Position numbers and translations under genes: made by a program. This document shows positions 61,216-64,000 of a DNA stretch of 64,000 nt, one piece after another. Each line of letters starts with the position of its first letter. The first letter of the stretch is position 1. Source of the stretch: ZC4RG30 sp963726085. Lineage in GTDB: Bacteria > Pseudomonadota > Gammaproteobacteria > Steroidobacterales > Steroidobacteraceae. The notes below the pieces were generated by a model. It was not told where the DNA came from. It made no database searches and saw only the letters and a program-made list of their open reading frames with translations. The stretch spans positions 310,001 through 374,000 of the forward strand of contig CAVSAR010000002.1 in NCBI GenBank assembly GCA_963726085.1, given 5' to 3'.

Positions 61216-62352
61216 TCAGAACCAGATCGACAGGAACAGCTGGTAGACGCTGGCATTCATCGAATACAGCGGCTCGGTACCCGGCGTGGCCGTACCCGGC
61301 GGGTAGTTGGTCAGGTCCCGGAAATCCTTGTAGTCGAACATCATCAGGTTGTACTGGAAATTGATCGTGCCCTTCTTGAACCACGCAATCCAGTTGACCG
61401 GAAATTCATAGCTGGCGCCCACGCCAATCGAGTTGTCGCTGAACGCGGAGTTTTCCTTGTCGCGCCCCATGAAGTTCTGGTAATTGGCGCTGGGGAACAG
61501 GTCGGAGTAGAAACTCGCGCCGGTCTGCGTGTAGAAGCGGTACGAGCCGTTGAACACCCATTTGCCCCACATGGGCTGGGTGTACTCGATGGACGCGGTG
61601 TGGGCCGTGATGCCCCAGGTGTCGGAATAGAAGCGGTAGCCGCCCTCCAGGGCCGCTTTCCACGGCAGGAAGTACTTGAGCCGCGCGGCCGCAGCATTGC
61701 CAGTGCGGGTATCCGGATAAACCTCCGGGCCGTAGCCATAGCTGTTGCCGGGGGTGACGAAGCGCATCGACCGGTAGGCGCTGTGCAGGTAACCCTGGCC
61801 GGTGTCGGTTTCGTAGTTGAGCGACAGCAGCATCGATCGCGTCAGCACCTGGCTCAGGCCCACCGTGTAACTGCGGCGGTCGACATCCTGGGAGAAGGCG
61901 GCGTCGCCGCGCTTGCCGACCACATCCCAGCCGCGCGAGTAGCCCAGGCTGACGGTGGTCAGGTCGCCGAACATGTCCTGGCTGAGGCCAAAGAACATGG
62001 TGTTGGACTTATAGTCCGGTTCATCGCTGTTGAGGTACCCCACGGTATAGGTGGTCTTGCCGTGCAGGTAGTCCAGCGTCAGGCCCTTTTCCTCGTGCCG
62101 CTCGGTGTAGGGACTGGCCGTGGTCACCACGTCAATCGAGGCGCTGGAAATCGTGTCGACGTAATAGCTGCCGGTGACGGAAAACGAATCGCCCAGCTTC
62201 TTGCGCACCAGGATCGACGGGCCGTCCACCACCAGGCCACCACCGGAGAAGCGGTGGAACATGACGTCGGCCCGGTCCTCGGGCAAAACGGCCGCCTGGC
62301 TGGCCGCGGAGGCCAGCAGCAGCACCAGGGTCAGGAATCGACGCACTGCCAC
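61216..62352 (-). CDS. DUF3570 outer-membrane beta-barrel protein
   Basis: A 378-residue exported protein with a signal peptide (LTLVLLLASAASQA) and a barrel of alternating aromatic strands (GSYYVDTISSASIDVVTTASPYTE near the N-terminus, YEFPVNWIAWFKKGTINFQYN later) ending in FLSIWF. The ERHEEKGLTLDYLHGKTTYTVGY segment and overall pattern match DUF3570. GTG 62352 follows the DUF4266 gene stop by 5 bases; a GTG two codons further in is an alternative. Known members are predicted outer-membrane proteins linked with DUF4266 and thioredoxin genes. Function unknown. Confidence 0.8.
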   Translation of the reverse strand: MAVRRFLTLVLLLASAASQAAVLPEDRADVMFHRFSGGGLVVDGPSILVRKKLGDSFSVTGSYYVDTISSASIDVVTTASPYTERHEEKGLTLDYLHGKTTYTVGYLNSDEPDYKSNTMFFGLSQDMFGDLTTVSLGYSRGWDVVGKRGDAAFSQDVDRRSYTVGLSQVLTRSMLLSLNYETDTGQGYLHSAYRSMRFVTPGNSYGYGPEVYPDTRTGNAAAARLKYFLPWKAALEGGYRFYSDTWGITAHTASIEYTQPMWGKWVFNGSYRFYTQTGASFYSDLFPSANYQNFMGRDKENSAFSDNSIGVGASYEFPVNWIAWFKKGTINFQYNLMMFDYKDFRDLTNYPPGTATPGTEPLYSMNASVYQLFLSIWF

Positions 62353-62357
62353 GGGTA

Positions 62358-62597
62358 TCAGGTGCAGCCGCAACCGCCACCGGCTCCGCCGGTGGCGCCA
62401 CTTGCCCCTTCGCGTACGTCCAGGACGTGATCCATGTAGGACGAAGAGATCGGATCCGGATCGATGGCCATGATGGGATTGGCCAGGTTCTCGCGCTCGT
62501 AGGGCTTGACCCAGGGCTCGATGGGCGCACAGGCCGATAGCAGCAAGGTGCCCGCTATGGCGAGCGCCAGCATCGTGCGGCCGGTCAGCCTGGGCAT
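62358..62597 (-). CDS. DUF4266 small lipoprotein with Gly/Cys tail
   Basis: A 79-residue lipoprotein with lipobox LSAC (Cys23) and a mature part WVKPYERENLANPIM...HVLDVREG. It ends in a glycine-rich tail with two cysteines (GGAGGGCGCT). This small size, the KPYERENLA segment and the terminal CGC motif are the DUF4266 pattern. The tail could bind a metal or be a modification site. It lies between the DUF3570 and thioredoxin genes in one operon. Confidence 0.82.
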   Translation of the reverse strand: MPRLTGRTMLALAIAGTLLLSACAPIEPWVKPYERENLANPIMAIDPDPISSSYMDHVLDVREGASGATGGAGGGCGCT

Positions 62598-62605
62598 GGT
62601 CGTTC

Positions 62606-63115
62606 CTACTCGCGCACCAGGGCGCGGATCTGATCCAGATACTCGTTCTCGTCGCCAGCCTTGTAGCCCACATGCTTCCAGCGCAGGTTGCCCTTGCGAT
62701 CGACAATCACGGTGCTGGGCATGTTGGCTATGGCGTAGAGCTTACTCACTTCGCTCTTGGTGTCGAACAGTATCGGAAAAGTGACAGGGGTGACCTTCAG
62801 CCAGTCGGCAGCTACTTTGGAGTCCGGCTCGACGTTGACGCCGATCATCGCGAATCCCATGGGCTTGTACTTGGCGGAGAGCTTCTCGAGGATGGGCATT
62901 TCAGTGCGGCAGGGCCCGCACCAGCTGGCCCAGAAATTGATCATCACCACCTGGCCCTTGTACTGGGCGAGGTTGACGTCCTTGCCGGCCATGCTGGGCA
63001 GCTGGAACAGGGGCGCGGGGCCCGAGGGGCTGACCGCCACGGCCGGGATCGCCAGCAGGGTGGCAAACAGCAGGGGCGCCGCCAGCGCCAGTCGCATTGA
63101 TTTCCTGACAGACAT
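62606..63115 (-). CDS. TlpA-type periplasmic thioredoxin-like protein
   Basis: A 169-residue exported protein with a signal peptide (LLAIPAVAV) and a thioredoxin fold: active-site CxxC in WASWCGPCR, cis-proline in NMPSTVIVD, and ILEKLSAKYKPMGF. TlpA/ResA-type proteins reduce or exchange disulfides in the periplasm, for example in cytochrome or metalloprotein maturation. Its ATG 63115 is chosen because the longer frame has no signal. It stands 8 bases upstream of the DUF4266 gene, whose cysteine-rich tail is a possible partner. Confidence 0.88.
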   Translation of the reverse strand: MSVRKSMRLALAAPLLFATLLAIPAVAVSPSGPAPLFQLPSMAGKDVNLAQYKGQVVMINFWASWCGPCRTEMPILEKLSAKYKPMGFAMIGVNVEPDSKVAADWLKVTPVTFPILFDTKSEVSKLYAIANMPSTVIVDRKGNLRWKHVGYKAGDENEYLDQIRALVRE

Positions 63116-63134
63116 GATCGGCAACCTCCAACGG

Positions 63135-63833
63135 TCAGAAGAACACAGTCGCACCGATGTACGCGCCGATGTTGTTGGTGAGCTTGTCCTTGCCGAGCAG
63201 GTCAGACTGGAACACCAGGTCCTGGACATCGATGTGTATCGCCAGCCAATCCGTCGGTAGCACCCGGTATCCGGCGCCGAAATTCACGGTGAAATGCTGA
63301 TCACCCGCAAACTTGGTGCTGCCGATACCACCCAACAGGTACAACGCGCTGTTCATGGCGAGGCCGCGACCGAGATACACCTCGCCTGGAAACAGGTTGT
63401 ACCCCAGCGACAGGCTGTAATACGTGAAACGCCTCTCATCATCCGTAAGCAGCTGGACATTGCCGCTCAGGGTCTCGTAGCTGGTCTGGCCAGCCGTGGA
63501 CCGGCCAACGTTGGCCTCGAAAAAGAAGTCCTCTGTGACGTGGTACGCGGCGCGCACCCCGTAAACGTTGTTGGTGCCGAAATCCTCGATGGACAGGGCG
63601 CCAAAATAGGCGCCGACCTCGATGTTCTCGGCACCGATGGAGGCGACCTTGACCTTGCGGCGCTCCACTTGCGGCTCGATGACGCTGGGGGGCGCACTGG
63701 CCGTATCGTCCGTTTCCACCACAACGGGTTCCTCCGCCGCAGCCTGGTCCTTGGACCAAGGCCAGTGCAGTGACGCGCAGCCCGCCAGGGGCAGCAGCGC
63801 TGTCAGAAGAAGAACGCGAGCCCGAGTTTCCAT
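63135..63833 (-). CDS. Outer-membrane beta-barrel lipoprotein
   Basis: A 232-residue protein with a lipobox (LAGC, Cys19), an acidic spacer and a beta-barrel-like part (VGAYFGALSIEDFG, YGVRAAYHVTEDFFFEANVG, YYSLSLGYNLFPGEVYLG, HFTVNFGAGYRVLPTDW) ending in AYIGATVFF. This is the pattern of the outer-membrane barrel family (TIGR04565-like) known mainly from gammaproteobacteria and myxobacteria. It overlaps the preceding barrel gene by 31 bases and leads into the thioredoxin gene. Function unknown. Confidence 0.75.
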   Translation of the reverse strand: METRARVLLLTALLPLAGCASLHWPWSKDQAAAEEPVVVETDDTASAPPSVIEPQVERRKVKVASIGAENIEVGAYFGALSIEDFGTNNVYGVRAAYHVTEDFFFEANVGRSTAGQTSYETLSGNVQLLTDDERRFTYYSLSLGYNLFPGEVYLGRGLAMNSALYLLGGIGSTKFAGDQHFTVNFGAGYRVLPTDWLAIHIDVQDLVFQSDLLGKDKLTNNIGAYIGATVFF

Positions 63834-64000
63834 TCGTCAATCTCCTGATTTTCGTTGCGGCTGGTGAACACGTAGTGCGTGCGATATTCGCCGCGTACGA
63901 AGAACCGCCTGGTCCAGTAGTAGCGCAGGCCGACCCCCGCGTAGGCCGTCTGGTTGGTGCGGTCGTCGGGCACTACCAGCGTGCCCTTGGGCTCGACCTT
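63803..64000 (-). CDS. Outer-membrane beta-barrel protein, C-terminal end (cut by window edge)
   Basis: The minus-strand frame runs from the right edge to a TGA at 63803-63805. The visible 65 residues contain alternating aromatic strands (AYAGVGLRYYWTRRFFVRGEYRT in pieces, HYVFTSRNENQE) and end in KLGLAFFF, a typical C-terminal barrel strand. It overlaps the next gene by 31 bases, suggesting the two barrel proteins are cotranslated and work together. The N-terminal part is outside the window. Confidence 0.7.
   Translation of the reverse strand, partial: KVEPKGTLVVPDDRTNQTAYAGVGLRYYWTRRFFVRGEYRTHYVFTSRNENQEIDEWKLGLAFFF

Noticed and set aside
1..64000. CRISPR arrays, tRNA/rRNA genes, insertion sequences, integrases or phage genes
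   Set aside because: I looked for spaced direct repeats, cloverleaf-like sequences, transposase motifs and phage structural genes and saw none that could be supported by eye.

Overview
The window is GC-rich, tightly packed DNA from a free-living gammaproteobacterium, probably an aerobic environmental heterotroph near the Xanthomonadales/Nevskiales/Steroidobacter-type lineages. That placement is inference. It rests on gene content: a Pseudomonas-like spu polyamine operon with puuA/puuB, monomeric NADP-isocitrate dehydrogenase, IorAB-type molybdenum hydroxylase, PQQ dehydrogenase, TonB receptor, patatin/beta-barrel phospholipases and a GlyGly-CTERM protein. No rRNA or tRNA gene was seen to confirm it.

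Layout. 0-13 kb: the end of a patatin-type outer-membrane protein; a translationally coupled ABC exporter operon (ATPase, permease, HlyD adaptor) ending in a frameshifted cytochrome c/PQQ dehydrogenase; ppa; a formaldehyde/glyoxylate operon (fghA, gyaR, glyK); a TolC-type lipoprotein; and a TorF-type porin behind a strong inverted repeat. 13-17 kb: first polyamine block (omega-aminotransferase, puuR-like regulator, puuC). 17-29 kb: rlmKL with one frameshift, iorAB, a TonB receptor translationally coupled to a winged-helix/TPR membrane regulator, and a secreted delta-60-repeat protein with a GlyGly-CTERM tail. 28.7-39.4 kb: main polyamine block, puuB-puuA on one strand and puuD-spuB-spuC-potFGHI on the other, followed by a ROK kinase, two PLP enzymes and an unknown protein.

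43.5-49.4 kb: a Csu-type (spore coat U) chaperone-usher pilus locus with five pilin-like genes, a chaperone and an usher. Only the first pilin reads through intact; the rest carry many small indels. 49.4-56.1 kb: agmatine deiminase (feeds putrescine formation), monomeric icd with a TPR membrane protein, a second patatin/beta-barrel protein and a small unknown gene. 56.3-64 kb: a MazEF-type toxin-antitoxin pair with a palindromic operator, a duplicated pair of small lipoproteins with duplicated promoters, an AEC carrier, a SYLF protein, and an envelope cluster of ApbE, DUF3570, DUF4266, TlpA-type thioredoxin and two outer-membrane barrel proteins, the last cut by the window edge.

How the genes fit together: agmatine deiminase, the Puu/Spu enzymes, the PotFGHI-type importer, the PuuR-like repressor and the aminotransferases form a nearly complete route for uptake of putrescine and its breakdown through GABA. 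Single-base indels recur in several genes, always with the downstream protein well conserved. They are sparse in most of the window and very dense in the pilus locus, so the sequence should be checked against reads before any of these genes is called dead. There are no gaps above 300 bases without a gene.
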